From the NCBI GenBank assembly GCA_019638675.1, contig JAHBTE010000001.1:2326605-2390604 (forward strand): a DNA stretch of 64,000 nucleotides, written 5' to 3'. The notes below the pieces were generated by a model, which did no database searches, was not told the origin of the DNA, and saw only the letters and a program-made list of their open reading frames with translations. Position 1 is the first letter of the stretch. Each line of letters starts with the position of its first letter. Both the position numbers and the translations under genes were made by a program. The stretch comes from Fimbriimonadaceae bacterium. Lineage in GTDB: Bacteria > Armatimonadota > Fimbriimonadia > Fimbriimonadales > Fimbriimonadaceae. This document shows, piece by piece, positions 8,989 to 17,735 of the stretch.

Positions 8989-9531
8989 ATGATCGCCGCT
9001 ACCCTTGCAATGGTTTTGCTTGCGCCGCCGCCAACTATCAAATTGGTTGACGGTGAGTCGTTCGCACTCACCGGACGCAAGGCAACCGTGGTGGTGTTTA
9101 TGAGCCACGACTGCCCGATCGCCAACGATTCGCAACCTGCGCTTAAAAATATTTACGAAAAATACAAGTCTAAAAATGTGGGATTTGTTGGCGTTTACAT
9201 TGATCCTAAAGTTTCACTAGAAACGGTAAAGAAACACAAAGCGGATTTCGGCTTTTCCTATAGTCAAGCTATTGATTCCAAACACACGGTGGTCAAACTC
9301 CTCGGTGCAAAAGTGACGCCGGAGGCATTTGTCCTGAATTCACGTGGTGAGGTTCAGTATCGAGGCCGGATCAACAACGCTTATTCTGATTTGGGAGTTA
9401 GGCGAACCAAAATCACCGAGAACAATTTGGATGATGCGGTCAGCGCGGTTCTTGCTGGCAAAAAGCCGAACCCTTCGCGCACAAAATCGCATGGGTGCTT
9501 GATTCCATCACTCGCCGATTTTGGTGGCTAG
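8989..9531 (+). CDS. redoxin-domain (AhpC/TSA-like) exported protein
   Basis: This is about 180 residues from ATG 8989; a TTG at 8968 is possible. A short hydrophobic N-terminus suggests export. The thioredoxin-fold core has VVVFMSHDCPIANDSQPAL with one Cys, then FVGVYIDP and VTPEAFVLNSRGEVQYRGRIN. A second Cys lies near the C-terminus in TKSHGCLIP. The single-Cys DCPIAN motif is common in periplasmic redoxins fused to or beside cytochromes in Planctomycetes-like genomes. No partner is nearby. The substrate is unknown. Confidence 0.82.
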   Translation: MIAATLAMVLLAPPPTIKLVDGESFALTGRKATVVVFMSHDCPIANDSQPALKNIYEKYKSKNVGFVGVYIDPKVSLETVKKHKADFGFSYSQAIDSKHTVVKLLGAKVTPEAFVLNSRGEVQYRGRINNAYSDLGVRRTKITENNLDDAVSAVLAGKKPNPSRTKSHGCLIPSLADFGG

Positions 9532-9602
9532 TGCTATAAGCGTGATTGGGCCGGGTCACAAGCGAAAGAATTGCACTGCCGGGTATAGTCTACTCCACTC
9601 CC

Positions 9603-9678
9603 GGGCGCTTAGCTCAGTTGGTAGAGCGCCTCGTTTACACCGAGGATGTCGGGGGTTCGAGTCCCTCAGCGCCCACCA
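9603..9678 (+). tRNA. tRNA-Val (anticodon UAC)
   Basis: This is a 76-nt cloverleaf. The acceptor stem is GGGCGCT/AGCGCCC. The D arm contains AGCTCAGTTGGTAGAGC. The anticodon stem CCTCG/CGAGG encloses loop TTTACAC, anticodon TAC. The T arm contains GGTTCGAGTCCC. The CCA end is encoded at 9676-9678. Confidence 0.97.
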
Positions 9679-9766
9679 AATTATTTTCTGGAATTTTTTC
9701 TTCCATGCGGCAGTAAAGTTAAACTACTGAAATGTCTGTCTGTACTAACAACTGCCGGAGGTTCGC

Positions 9767-10654
9767 GTGTTCGCTCTCGTCCTAACCGCACTTTGCTCGT
9801 TCACGGCGCAAACCCCTGATCTTTCCAAACTCGATGGAGAGTGGATTTATGTGGAAGACATGACTGAAGGTCGGACATTAGAACAGCTTGGGCCACCGAT
9901 GAGCGGCAAATTTTCAATGAGTACGGAACCCGGAGCCGTCATTTTGGTAAGCGGCCACGGATCGGGAAATACCAACGTACGAGTTGCATTAGACGGTTCT
10001 CATACGCAAGTACCAGGAGCCACTGAAGGTACCTACGCGCGATACTCCGGTGGCTGGAAAGAGGGCACGTTCACTTACAATACGGACTTCGTTCGTGCTG
10101 CTGGCAAAGAGCCTGAAGGTTTGATCAAAAAAGAGATGAGCGTCACGGATAAAGGGCTGGTCGTACGCGTTAAACTTGAATCCATAAATTACGAGGCAGT
10201 CGGCCTTTATCGCCATCCTCAAGATATCGAGATGCCAACTCCGGCCAAGGCCACGATCAACGATTTGCAGTGGCTAGCGGGCAACTGGGCGGGTACGAGA
10301 GGCACGGGCGGCAGTATTGCCATGGAAGAACGGTGGAGCCCTCCAAAAGGGGGATCGATGCTAGCGGTTTCACGAACCTTTTCCCGTGACCGGCTATCTG
10401 CGTTCGAATATCTGCGCATTCTTGAACGGAATGGAGGGCTGGTTTATATTGCTCAACCCAATGGCGCGGCACCAACTGAGTTCATCCTGAGCGAGTTGGG
10501 TGAAAATCGCGCGGTATTCGATAACCCGCGTCACGATTACCCGAAGCGCATTGTGTACGAGTTATCTCCCGACGGTTCACTAACTGCAACGATTGGCTTT
10601 ATGAAAGGCGGCACACCAAGGCGATACGAATACAAGCGTGAAAGCACTCATTAG
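9767..10654 (+). CDS. secreted protein with C-terminal DUF6265 domain
   Basis: This is 295 residues from a GTG start, with a short signal peptide (FALVLTALCSFTAQ). The N-terminal ~150 residues form a beta-rich domain of unknown type beginning LSKLDGEWIY. The C-terminal half matches DUF6265: LQWLAGNWAGTRG, EERWSPPKGGSMLAVSRT, FEYLRIL, LVYIAQPNG and FDNPRHDYPKRIVY. The domain is lipocalin-like and has no defined function. It stands alone after tRNA-Val and 15 bp before the AlkD gene, with which it may be co-transcribed. Confidence 0.82.
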   Translation: MFALVLTALCSFTAQTPDLSKLDGEWIYVEDMTEGRTLEQLGPPMSGKFSMSTEPGAVILVSGHGSGNTNVRVALDGSHTQVPGATEGTYARYSGGWKEGTFTYNTDFVRAAGKEPEGLIKKEMSVTDKGLVVRVKLESINYEAVGLYRHPQDIEMPTPAKATINDLQWLAGNWAGTRGTGGSIAMEERWSPPKGGSMLAVSRTFSRDRLSAFEYLRILERNGGLVYIAQPNGAAPTEFILSELGENRAVFDNPRHDYPKRIVYELSPDGSLTATIGFMKGGTPRRYEYKRESTH

Positions 10655-10669
10655 GATAAAATCTGCGGC

Positions 10670-11335
10670 ATGACTCTGACTGAAGCAATGTCCCGGCTCG
10701 AAGCCCTTGGCAACGAAAAAATGCGGGCGATGAACACGAAAAACGGGGCGGGAGACAACCAGTTCGGCGTCAAAATGGGCGATATTAGAACCATTGCTAA
10801 AGAGATCAAAATTGACCATGATCTTGCAATGGAACTATGGGAAACCGGAAACGTAGATGCACGCTTCCTGGCCCTGCTCATCATGCAGCCGAAGCAACTC
10901 TCTTCGGATCAGCTCGAAGCATTAGTGAAGTCCAACGACTTTGCCCATATCGCCGATTGGCTCTCTTCTTACGTGATCAAGGCACATCCTGAAAAGGAAA
11001 CACTTCGCCAAAAATGGATGCAGTCCGATCACCCCATGCTCTCACGGGCTGGGTGGAGTTTGACAACCGAGCGTATCAACAAAAATCCTGAAGGTCTGGA
11101 CATTGCCGGGTTGCTCGATAGAATTGATCGAGAGCTAGGCGCGAAACCTTACACCGAGCAATGGGCGATGAATTTCAGCCTGATTGATATAGGAATCCAC
11201 TTCCCTGAACACCGGGAGCGAGCAATCTCTATCGGCGAGAAACATGGATATTGCCGCGACTATCCGACTTCAAAAGGATGCGTGTCCCCATTTGCACCGA
11301 TTGCGATTCGTGAATTAGCAAGTCGTCAAAAATAA
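10670..11335 (+). CDS. DNA alkylation repair protein, AlkD-like HEAT-repeat glycosylase
   Basis: This 221-residue all-helical protein is of AlkD-family length. Characteristic segments are QFGVKMGDIRTIAKEI, then ELWETGNVDARFLALLI, then DFAHIADWLSSYVI and the C-terminal DYPTSKGCVSPFAPIAI. AlkD relatives remove bulky or cationic alkylated bases by capturing distorted DNA; specific activity here is inference. It converges on the globin gene with 2 bp between stops. Confidence 0.87.
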   Translation: MTLTEAMSRLEALGNEKMRAMNTKNGAGDNQFGVKMGDIRTIAKEIKIDHDLAMELWETGNVDARFLALLIMQPKQLSSDQLEALVKSNDFAHIADWLSSYVIKAHPEKETLRQKWMQSDHPMLSRAGWSLTTERINKNPEGLDIAGLLDRIDRELGAKPYTEQWAMNFSLIDIGIHFPEHRERAISIGEKHGYCRDYPTSKGCVSPFAPIAIRELASRQK

Positions 11336-11337
11336 GC

Positions 11338-11754
11338 CTACTCTTCAGCCTTCATGAGTTCGGAAATCCGGCTGAGCAGTTGCTTCCAAAGGTCAAGCAG
11401 GTCATCGGATTCCCACTGCGGGAGGTATTCCTTGAGTGTTTCAAGCAACGCTTCTTCCACCCAGTCGTAATGCTCAGGTCGGGCACCGTATTCCACGTGT
11501 CTCTTTTTGAGCGCGCCGAGATCGTTGACAACAAGGTGCGCTTGATCCAAGGATTCAATGAGAACAGTAAACATATCCATCAGCTTTTGGTACTGCGACT
11601 TCATATCCTCGCCGAACAGACCACGAGTCTCTGGATGAGCGCTAAACAGACGGGCGTAGAACTTCTCTGCGAATTCTTGCGAATTCGGTATCAGCACAAA
11701 GTACGAAAACCTCAAGCGTTCGACTTGCGCAGCTGAAAATGGTGGCAAAGTCAT
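11338..11754 (-). CDS. single-domain globin
   Basis: This 138-residue protein has the globin pattern. VERLRFSYFVLIPNSQEFAEKFYARLF begins with the A/B helices. Phe and the distal region lie in HPETRGLFGEDM. The proximal His is in LKKRHVEYGARPEHYDWVEEALL. The terminal G/H helices are ESDDLLDLWKQLLSRI. It lacks the flavodomain of flavohaemoglobins, so it is a single-domain haemoglobin probably handling O2 or NO. It is monocistronic. Confidence 0.9.
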   Translation of the reverse strand: MTLPPFSAAQVERLRFSYFVLIPNSQEFAEKFYARLFSAHPETRGLFGEDMKSQYQKLMDMFTVLIESLDQAHLVVNDLGALKKRHVEYGARPEHYDWVEEALLETLKEYLPQWESDDLLDLWKQLLSRISELMKAEE

Positions 11755-11889
11755 TGATAGCCTTTAAAGGCAGTCTAAGCTCAAAGTTCCTTCTAAGTGA
11801 CCGATTGCGTCGAATTTAGCAACATAATCTTTCTATTGCTGGCTCTTTCTTTATAACTTCTTCATTGGGGCCGTTCATATAATTTTTTC

Positions 11890-12684
11890 ATGAGAAGTTT
11901 CACACGCCTCTTTCTTCTTTCTGCTCTTGCGGTTAGCGCTTTCATTTCTGGTTGCGGTGGTTCCAGCGGAACAAGTGCCGAAGTTTTGATCGTCCTCAAT
12001 ACAAGCGGTACGTCGTTCAGCCTTTTGCCAATGGACACCAAGGTATTGGGCTCCGCTACTGTGATCACCGGCCTCCAAGGTGGCGAAACTATTGAAGCCA
12101 TTGATGTCCGCCCACTAGACGGCTCGCTCTACGGAATGAGCAACCTTAAGCAGTTGTATCGAATCAACATGAGCACAGGTGCGGCTACGGCTCTTGGTAC
12201 TCCATTCGTTCTTACCGGAGTGGTTATGGATATTGATTTCAACCCAACTGTAGATAGAATCCGCTTGACAACCACGGACGGGGAAAATATCCGCATTAAC
12301 CCAGATACTGGGCTACTTGCAGCAACAGACACAGCATTTGCTTATGCGGTGGGCGACATAAACTTTGGCAACACTTTGAACGTTGCCGGCGCGGCATATT
12401 CAAACAATGTTGCAGGTGCGGCTACCACCACCTTCTACGGCTTAGAAGCATCACAAGATACTTTGGTTCTTTCGTCTTCCCCAAATGGTGGTCAACTCAC
12501 AACGGTTGCCAGTTCCTCCCCCAGCGGATTCCAAGGAGACATCGGATTCGATATTTCTGGACGAACAGGCATTGCCTATGTGCTGAACAGCTCTACCGAC
12601 ATCAAAACGATCAATCTGTCAACGGGCGTGATGACAGATGTCATTTCAGTCGGCGCAGCCAACGATATTGCGGTCAAGCAGTAA
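11890..12684 (+). CDS. DUF4394 lipoprotein
   Basis: This 264-residue protein has a lipoprotein signal peptide (LFLLSALAVSAFISGCGG; lipobox SGC). The DUF4394 body is visible as ITGLQGGETIEAIDVRPLDGSLYG, then LYRINMSTGAATALG, then DIDFNPTVDRIRLTTTDGEN and IRINPDTGLL. The fold is probably a beta-propeller-like or repeat structure, and it should sit at the outer membrane or periplasm. Function is unknown. A good terminator follows directly. Confidence 0.88.
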   Translation: MRSFTRLFLLSALAVSAFISGCGGSSGTSAEVLIVLNTSGTSFSLLPMDTKVLGSATVITGLQGGETIEAIDVRPLDGSLYGMSNLKQLYRINMSTGAATALGTPFVLTGVVMDIDFNPTVDRIRLTTTDGENIRINPDTGLLAATDTAFAYAVGDINFGNTLNVAGAAYSNNVAGAATTTFYGLEASQDTLVLSSSPNGGQLTTVASSSPSGFQGDIGFDISGRTGIAYVLNSSTDIKTINLSTGVMTDVISVGAANDIAVKQ

Positions 12685-12705
12685 CCAGTTCAGAAACGAT
12701 CAATT

Positions 12706-12737
12706 GGGAGCTAGCCTCAAGGTTAGCTCTCCTTTTT
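12706..12737 (+). terminator. rho-independent terminator after the DUF4394 gene
   Basis: Stem GAGCTAGCC / GGTTAGCTC has a TCAA loop, with flanking GG/CC pairs, followed by TTTTT. It ends at the stop codon of the convergent oxidoreductase gene. Confidence 0.8.
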
Positions 12738-13731
12738 ATGCCGTGACCAGTAAAGAACGAGGATCAACCGCACGGCCTTCTACCGCACTTTGAATCGCGG
12801 CTTCGGCGATCGCGACCGCCGCCATTCCGTCGGCTCCGCTAATTGGCATGGGTTCCCCAACCCGCACGGATTCCACAACTTGCGAAAGGTGCTTATAGTA
12901 AGGGTCACCTTGATTGTCCATAAAACTTCCAGCAGTGGAGCCTGAATCTAAGTGAGTTCTTACAGAAGGCGCATGACGAGAATCAAATTCAATCACGCCT
13001 TCGGAACCCGATACTTCCAATACCGCTCGGAATCCGCTTGGATCCATCCACGTGGTTTCAACGTGGGCGATCACGCCGCATTCAAAAGTCAGGGTTGTTA
13101 GCGCGTAATCTCCTTCAAATTTAGCCCCCTCCACTGTGTTGCCAAGCCGAACAGACTTCGCGTAAACCTGGGTGCATTCGCCGAACGTCCAGCGGAGCCA
13201 GTCGAAGTCGTGGATTGCCAAATCCAAGATCACTCCACCAGATTGTTCGGCATCGCGGAACCAACCTTCGCTCCCCATGGGAGCGCGACCACCTCGGCGC
13301 ATCCTAACGCCAGCGGCGGTTCCAACTTTGCCCTGCCGAACAAGGTTATGGACTAGCTCAAATTCTGGAAAGAATCGAACAACGTGGCCAACCCCGAGTT
13401 GGGCCCCGGTTCTGGTAGCGGCATCAATCATTTTCTGACACTCGCTGAGTCGGCGGGCCATTGGCTTTTCGACTAGAGTTGGCAAGCCGTATTCCAACGA
13501 CTGAATCACAAATTCGAGGTGTAGCGGGGTCGGCAAACAGATATCAATGTAGTCTGCATGAGCAAGCAGATGTTCAAAGCTTTCGGCTTTTTCTGCTCCG
13601 TGGTGTTTGCAAAACGCGCCGAGCTTATCTGCATCGCGATCCCAGGCCGAAACTATCACGCCTTCCATATTCGCGTAGTGGCGGGCGTGAACGTTGCCCA
13701 TTCCCCCCGTGCCGATAATCCCAACTTTCAT
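12736..13731 (-). CDS. Gfo/Idh/MocA family oxidoreductase
   Basis: This 331-residue dehydrogenase-type protein has an N-terminal Rossmann motif GIIGTGGMGNVHARHY. The family motif VEKPMA lies near residue 90. GGVILDLAIHDFDWLRW near residue 168 carries the Asp/His pair of the active-site region. It belongs to a different subgroup from the enzyme at 1381-2457. It lies 4 bp downstream of the DMT transporter gene on the same strand, so the two form a likely operon in which the transporter may move the enzyme's substrate. That link is inference. Confidence 0.9.
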   Translation of the reverse strand: MKVGIIGTGGMGNVHARHYANMEGVIVSAWDRDADKLGAFCKHHGAEKAESFEHLLAHADYIDICLPTPLHLEFVIQSLEYGLPTLVEKPMARRLSECQKMIDAATRTGAQLGVGHVVRFFPEFELVHNLVRQGKVGTAAGVRMRRGGRAPMGSEGWFRDAEQSGGVILDLAIHDFDWLRWTFGECTQVYAKSVRLGNTVEGAKFEGDYALTTLTFECGVIAHVETTWMDPSGFRAVLEVSGSEGVIEFDSRHAPSVRTHLDSGSTAGSFMDNQGDPYYKHLSQVVESVRVGEPMPISGADGMAAVAIAEAAIQSAVEGRAVDPRSLLVTA

Positions 13732-13735
13732 ATCT

Positions 13736-14659
13736 TCATCCTATCCCATCGGGCAACTGTTCTGCCAAGCCTTCGGGCTGAACCTTTCGCGACTGCGCTA
13801 ACCACACACCAAGCAACACCACCGCGATGCCAATACTTTGCCATACGTTGAGCGATTCGCCCCTGAACGCCCAAGCCGTAAATGCAGCCACAATTGGCAC
13901 AAAAAATCCGATCCGCGATGCGCTCGATGAACCAACTTCTCGAACCGCGATGTAGTAAGCGCAAAACGCGCCGGCCCCCGCAACAATGGTGAGGTAAGCC
14001 AATCCCGACCAGCCCACCCAGCTAATTTGGGAATAGTCGAAGTTCAGCACTGCCATTCCCCCATAAGGGAGCAAAATCAGCGCGGCCCCGGCATACGTTC
14101 CTAGATAAACGCCCATTGCGGGGCGATCTTTCAGAATCGGCTTCATCAACACTACACTGACCGCCCAGACAATCGCCGAACCTAAAACCAGCATCACGCC
14201 TTCTGGAGTCCAGTGTTTTGCCCCTGTCCCGAACAAAATAACCGCCGCAACCCCGAGGTACGAAATCAAGCCACCGACATACAGTTGCCAGCGGGCGCGT
14301 TCTTCCCCATTCAAAGTAGCAAACAAACTCACCCACAAAGGCGCGGTTGCCAAGCAGATCGCCCCTTGCGCTGCGCCGACTCTTTGCATTCCCTCCAAAA
14401 ACAGAACCATGTAAAGGCCGGTGCTCAGAAACCCGACCCACCAGAACCGCCAACGCAGTTCCCGAGGAACCTGGAACGTTTGTTTTGCCAGTTTGGCGAA
14501 CCCCCACATGAACGGAATCATTGCGATATAGCGCAAAACCATTAGCACCTGCACGGGCCATTCGCTGAGTGAATATTTAATGATAATGAAGTTAAAACCC
14601 CAGGCGAGCACCACAAAAACAATTGCCGGATGCGGGAGCCACTTGGGCCGGGTAGTCAC
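13736..14659 (-). CDS. DMT-superfamily (EamA) transporter
   Basis: This 307-residue protein has ten hydrophobic segments and two EamA repeats. The first starts HPAIVFVVLAWGFNFIIIK, and the second lies around GVMLVLGSAIVWAVSVVLMKP. EamA proteins export amino acids or other metabolites; the substrate is unknown. It is the first gene of a two-gene operon with the oxidoreductase. A half-size relative is found at 42632-43045. Confidence 0.9.
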   Translation of the reverse strand: MTTRPKWLPHPAIVFVVLAWGFNFIIIKYSLSEWPVQVLMVLRYIAMIPFMWGFAKLAKQTFQVPRELRWRFWWVGFLSTGLYMVLFLEGMQRVGAAQGAICLATAPLWVSLFATLNGEERARWQLYVGGLISYLGVAAVILFGTGAKHWTPEGVMLVLGSAIVWAVSVVLMKPILKDRPAMGVYLGTYAGAALILLPYGGMAVLNFDYSQISWVGWSGLAYLTIVAGAGAFCAYYIAVREVGSSSASRIGFFVPIVAAFTAWAFRGESLNVWQSIGIAVVLLGVWLAQSRKVQPEGLAEQLPDGIG

Positions 14660-14743
14660 TATTTAGTCTAGCAACCTGGCACCCCATCAGACCCAGGACA
14701 AATTTTGGGAATCCGTGGTTCGCACTCACAATATCGTTCTAAT

Positions 14744-15481
14744 ATGGCCGTCATCCCACAAGAGATGATCACAACGATTGGACGTGCTTTCCTGCGCGGT
14801 CAATTGTGGCTGTCTGAGCAAGGGATTCCCCACGCGGAAACCGTGGACGTTGCCCTTGCGGCAGAAACCTATCGCTATTTTTGGAAACCTAAACCCGTTA
14901 AAACACTTTTACTTATCCCGAGAGAACGAATTACTTTGCCGAGCGAACTTGGCACGGTTGTCAAGTCTGGATTTTTGAAGGTTGGCGAGCACACTTCCCC
15001 GAATTCGTTCTTACGGACTCCTTACTGCCTTGGGGCTGGCGAACCAGAACTCGTTCCCGGCTTGGAGAGTTCGGATGAAGAACGAAATTCGCCGATTTGG
15101 CACGTGTTGGCAGATTTGGTTCAGCGGGATTATTCGGTGAACCAGCAGTTTCTTCTCCGTATCGAACAAAAAGCGCGAATTCTTCACGAACTGCACCGCC
15201 TTGGCATCTGGATCACTCACCCTTCGCTCCACGCCGAACAAAATGACCGCCCGCTCTTAGAAGCCTGGTGGCACGGCCCAGGGCGCGAGGTTCATGTGAG
15301 TGCGGGTCAACCGCTGGTTGTGGCTCTGGGTCGCGCACTCTACGACGATCTGAGCGCAGTGGGCGTTCCCGTCGCCGACTACCTCTACCACCCGCAGGGC
15401 ATGACTTCGGATGAGCAATCTTCGCATCAGGCGAAAACGGTGGAGACGATTCTGCGGTTTTCCGCTCGGACGATTGGGTGA
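14744..15481 (+). CDS. conserved protein of unknown function
   Basis: This is 245 residues from ATG 14744; a TTG at 14705 is possible but adds unlikely sequence. Ordered motifs are VKTLLLIPRERITLP, FLRTPYCLGAGEPEL, HRLGIWITHPSLHA, PLVVALGRALYDDL and YLYHPQG. The alternating strand-helix pattern and terminal HPQG are faintly like the uracil-DNA glycosylase fold, but the catalytic motifs are not evident, so no function is assigned. It is soluble and monocistronic. Confidence 0.7.
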   Translation: MAVIPQEMITTIGRAFLRGQLWLSEQGIPHAETVDVALAAETYRYFWKPKPVKTLLLIPRERITLPSELGTVVKSGFLKVGEHTSPNSFLRTPYCLGAGEPELVPGLESSDEERNSPIWHVLADLVQRDYSVNQQFLLRIEQKARILHELHRLGIWITHPSLHAEQNDRPLLEAWWHGPGREVHVSAGQPLVVALGRALYDDLSAVGVPVADYLYHPQGMTSDEQSSHQAKTVETILRFSARTIG

Positions 15482-15493
15482 AAACGCTCTAAG

Positions 15494-15859
15494 TTACTTG
15501 AGTTTGACATCGTAGCCAGGGCCCTCACCAATTCCGTAAATAACTTGCCCTGATACACGGACTAATTTTTCGTTAGAGTTAAATTGCAAATAAGTCAGAC
15601 GATTCGGTTTGAGCGACTCCAGAAAACCATCGCGCCCGATTGTTATAGAAACTTCACCCGATGAGTGAGGTGATTCGGAAAACGCTACACTGTGTCCAAC
15701 CAACAGCGTTGTTACTTCCTGTTTCGACATGCCTTTTCTCAGAAGACTCGTTACAGAAACAACCTTCACCGTTTGTGTTGGCTGAGTGAAAAGCACGAAA
15801 GAAGCAATAGTTACAAAGAATAAAAAGATGAGTAGCGGGACGATTACTCTTTTCTTCAT
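15494..15859 (-). CDS. small membrane-anchored protein with BamE/SmpA-like motif
   Basis: This is 121 residues from ATG 15859, which overlaps the stop of the upstream gene by 4 bp. The N-terminus (KKRVIVPLLIFLFFVTIASFVLF) is a signal anchor. The segment LLRKGMSKQEVTTLLVG is the GMs..eV...lG helix seen in BamE/SmpA-like periplasmic domains. The rest is beta-rich. It is the last gene of the unknown cluster at 15.5-17.6 kb. Function is unknown. Confidence 0.68.
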   Translation of the reverse strand: MKKRVIVPLLIFLFFVTIASFVLFTQPTQTVKVVSVTSLLRKGMSKQEVTTLLVGHSVAFSESPHSSGEVSITIGRDGFLESLKPNRLTYLQFNSNEKLVRVSGQVIYGIGEGPGYDVKLK

Positions 15860-16455
15860 TTCATCACTGCTGACCAAATCGTGAACGCGATGCCGGCTGC
15901 AAGTAACGTTAGTGCCGGTATCCACTGTCTACGAATTCGTTGCCGAGTCGCCTCAAGATGCTCCTGCAAACGACTCGATTCATCTCTCATTCCCTGCAGT
16001 ACCTCTAGTTTTTGTTCCCTATCGAGATCAGAATAATTATTCGGCAACGCGTAGTTAGTTGTGAACGCTTCAGGTTCGCGCGGTTGCTCGAGCGTATTTA
16101 ATTCGTGCCTGAACATCCAGTTGAGGACAACTGCTCCAACTAGCCACTTCATCGCAAGGAGCATGTGAGCAGGTTTGCTCAAAATAATCCCCGACGAAAA
16201 AAAACCTAGGGCCGCGCCAGTAGATAGTCCGGCAATGCTCATTGAAAGCGCTATGGTGAAATCATATTTCTTTCTAAATAATTGGATGGCGAGTCCAATA
16301 GCTACCAATACACCCAGCCCAATTAAAAAATAGGATGTCTTTGGAGATCTGGCTGGTGGCCATGCTAGTACGGCGAACACGCCAAGAATCAGGCTGAATA
16401 TCCATCCTACATAAAGGGCTCGCTTCACTAGCAACATTTTAGCAATCTGATTCAT
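15856..16455 (-). CDS. membrane protein of unknown function
   Basis: This 199-residue protein has about four N-terminal membrane spans (residues 10-115). A soluble helical, charged segment follows (DLDREQKLEVLQGMRDESSR, about 138-170) that is probably coiled coil, then a final span near the C-terminus (WIPALTLLAAGIAFTIW). No family is recognised. It is coupled by a 4-bp overlap to the BamE-like small protein and lies 24 bp downstream of a secreted-protein gene. Confidence 0.65.
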   Translation of the reverse strand: MNQIAKMLLVKRALYVGWIFSLILGVFAVLAWPPARSPKTSYFLIGLGVLVAIGLAIQLFRKKYDFTIALSMSIAGLSTGAALGFFSSGIILSKPAHMLLAMKWLVGAVVLNWMFRHELNTLEQPREPEAFTTNYALPNNYSDLDREQKLEVLQGMRDESSRLQEHLEATRQRIRRQWIPALTLLAAGIAFTIWSAVMK

Positions 16456-16479
16456 ATCTCAGTGCATACATACAGCACA

Positions 16480-16974
16480 TCACAGATATTTATTCGGGAA
16501 TTTTCTCAACGGATACTTTTTTGAATTCAAAACAAACATATCTCGCGAATCTGGCATCGGCCCCATACGCACTGGAGATCCAGTCAAAACAATATTTTCT
16601 TTTTCTTCAAATACTTTAACCCATCCTTGATCCTCGGAAGGAACGTCGTAAAACAAACCACAGAAATATATTAACAAATCCGATGTAGTTCCGCCTAAGA
16701 ACCTTTCTTGTCCGTTGGGGTCTATGAAGTTAATCTCCGTCATCCATAACAAGATGTCGCCTTTAGTGCAATTGGTCTGCGAAGATTTTACTGTCTTAAT
16801 AATCTTCTTAAGATTCTCGGTAGATGTTCTTGGGTTAACGTCGTATTTTGCATATTCGGCAAGTGCACTCATACAGAGCTCAGTTCTGTCATTTGCCGCC
16901 TGCATGGTGGTCACGCTGCACACTCCAAATACCAATCCACATAAGAGGATTGAAACAGCAACGGTAATTTTCAT
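16480..16974 (-). CDS. secreted protein of unknown family, tandem paralogue 1
   Basis: This 164-residue protein has a signal peptide (ITVAVSILLCGLVFGVCS). The mature part shares an extended match with its neighbour at 17149-17616. Shared features are a CxxALAEYxxYD motif, PRTSTENLxKII, NCxxGDIxLWMT, a central aromatic DVP/DIP segment, WVKV, and the ending YPLRxFPxxxL or similar. Two conserved Cys residues may form a disulfide. Function is unknown. Confidence 0.7.
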   Translation of the reverse strand: MKITVAVSILLCGLVFGVCSVTTMQAANDRTELCMSALAEYAKYDVNPRTSTENLKKIIKTVKSSQTNCTKGDILLWMTEINFIDPNGQERFLGGTTSDLLIYFCGLFYDVPSEDQGWVKVFEEKENIVLTGSPVRMGPMPDSRDMFVLNSKKYPLRKFPNKYL

Positions 16975-17148
16975 TTTCCCAACCTAAAGAATCAAGAGCA
17001 TTTTCTCATGTCCGCACGAAAACAGATGGCAAGCCTCCTGATCCTCAATATTATAATATCCCCTTTTCCGTTTTCGTATCCCGAGCTGTCTGACTCAAGT
17101 TATACGCTGCAACTTATCCCATTGAGATCTGCAAGATTTCAAGAACTG

Positions 17149-17616
17149 CTAATCTGGGAAATGCCTAAGCGGATAGGTTGAAAACAATACAAACAAGTCG
17201 CGCGGATCGCCAAAAGCTCCTTCACGTTCATCCTGCGCCGTTAGCACGATTTTTCCGTTTTCTTCGATCACCTTGACCCAACTGGGATTTTCCTCCGGGA
17301 TATCATAATAGAACCAGTTAAAAAACTCTAGTTGATCTTCTTTACTACTTTCAACCGGCTTCATTTTGGTTTTAGTCATCCAGAGCACAATATCTCCTTG
17401 GCTACAATTAACTTGAGCAGATTGCACAGACGAAATGATTTTGTTCAAGTTTTCCGTTGAAGTTCGCGGGCCAATATCGTAGGTTGAGTATTCGGCCAAC
17501 GCTGCTTCGCACATTTGAGTTTTGTTTAACGCAGCCTGAACCTGACCAGTGCCAATCGCTACTACAGCTAATATGCCGACAACAACAGCAATCGCAATGC
17601 CTACTTTCCTAACCAT
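17149..17616 (-). CDS. secreted protein of unknown family, tandem paralogue 2
   Basis: This 155-residue protein has a signal peptide (VGIAIAVVVGILAVVAIG) cleaved near VQAALN. It is a paralogue of the protein encoded next downstream, with the same Cys pair and the motifs CEAALAEYSTYD, GPRTSTENLNKIIS, NCSQGDIVLWMT and DPRDLFVL. A 174-bp gap separates the copies, and I see no further feature in it. The family is not recognised. Duplication suggests diverged rather than redundant roles. Confidence 0.7.
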   Translation of the reverse strand: MVRKVGIAIAVVVGILAVVAIGTGQVQAALNKTQMCEAALAEYSTYDIGPRTSTENLNKIISSVQSAQVNCSQGDIVLWMTKTKMKPVESSKEDQLEFFNWFYYDIPEENPSWVKVIEENGKIVLTAQDEREGAFGDPRDLFVLFSTYPLRHFPD

Positions 17617-17735
17617 TTAATCTCCTTAAGCGGCTTACTCTGCCGTTTACAGTATATGCCTCAATATTCAATATTGCCGAGTTATTCTTTCATCCCGAAC
17701 CCAATTCCCCCTAAAAAGTAAACTTCCCCTGCCCC

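Noticed and set aside
14744-15481. Calling this gene a uracil-DNA glycosylase
   Set aside because: Only a loose pattern resemblance (terminal HPQG, alternating strands). The catalytic GQDPY-like and HPSPLS-like motifs are not seen.
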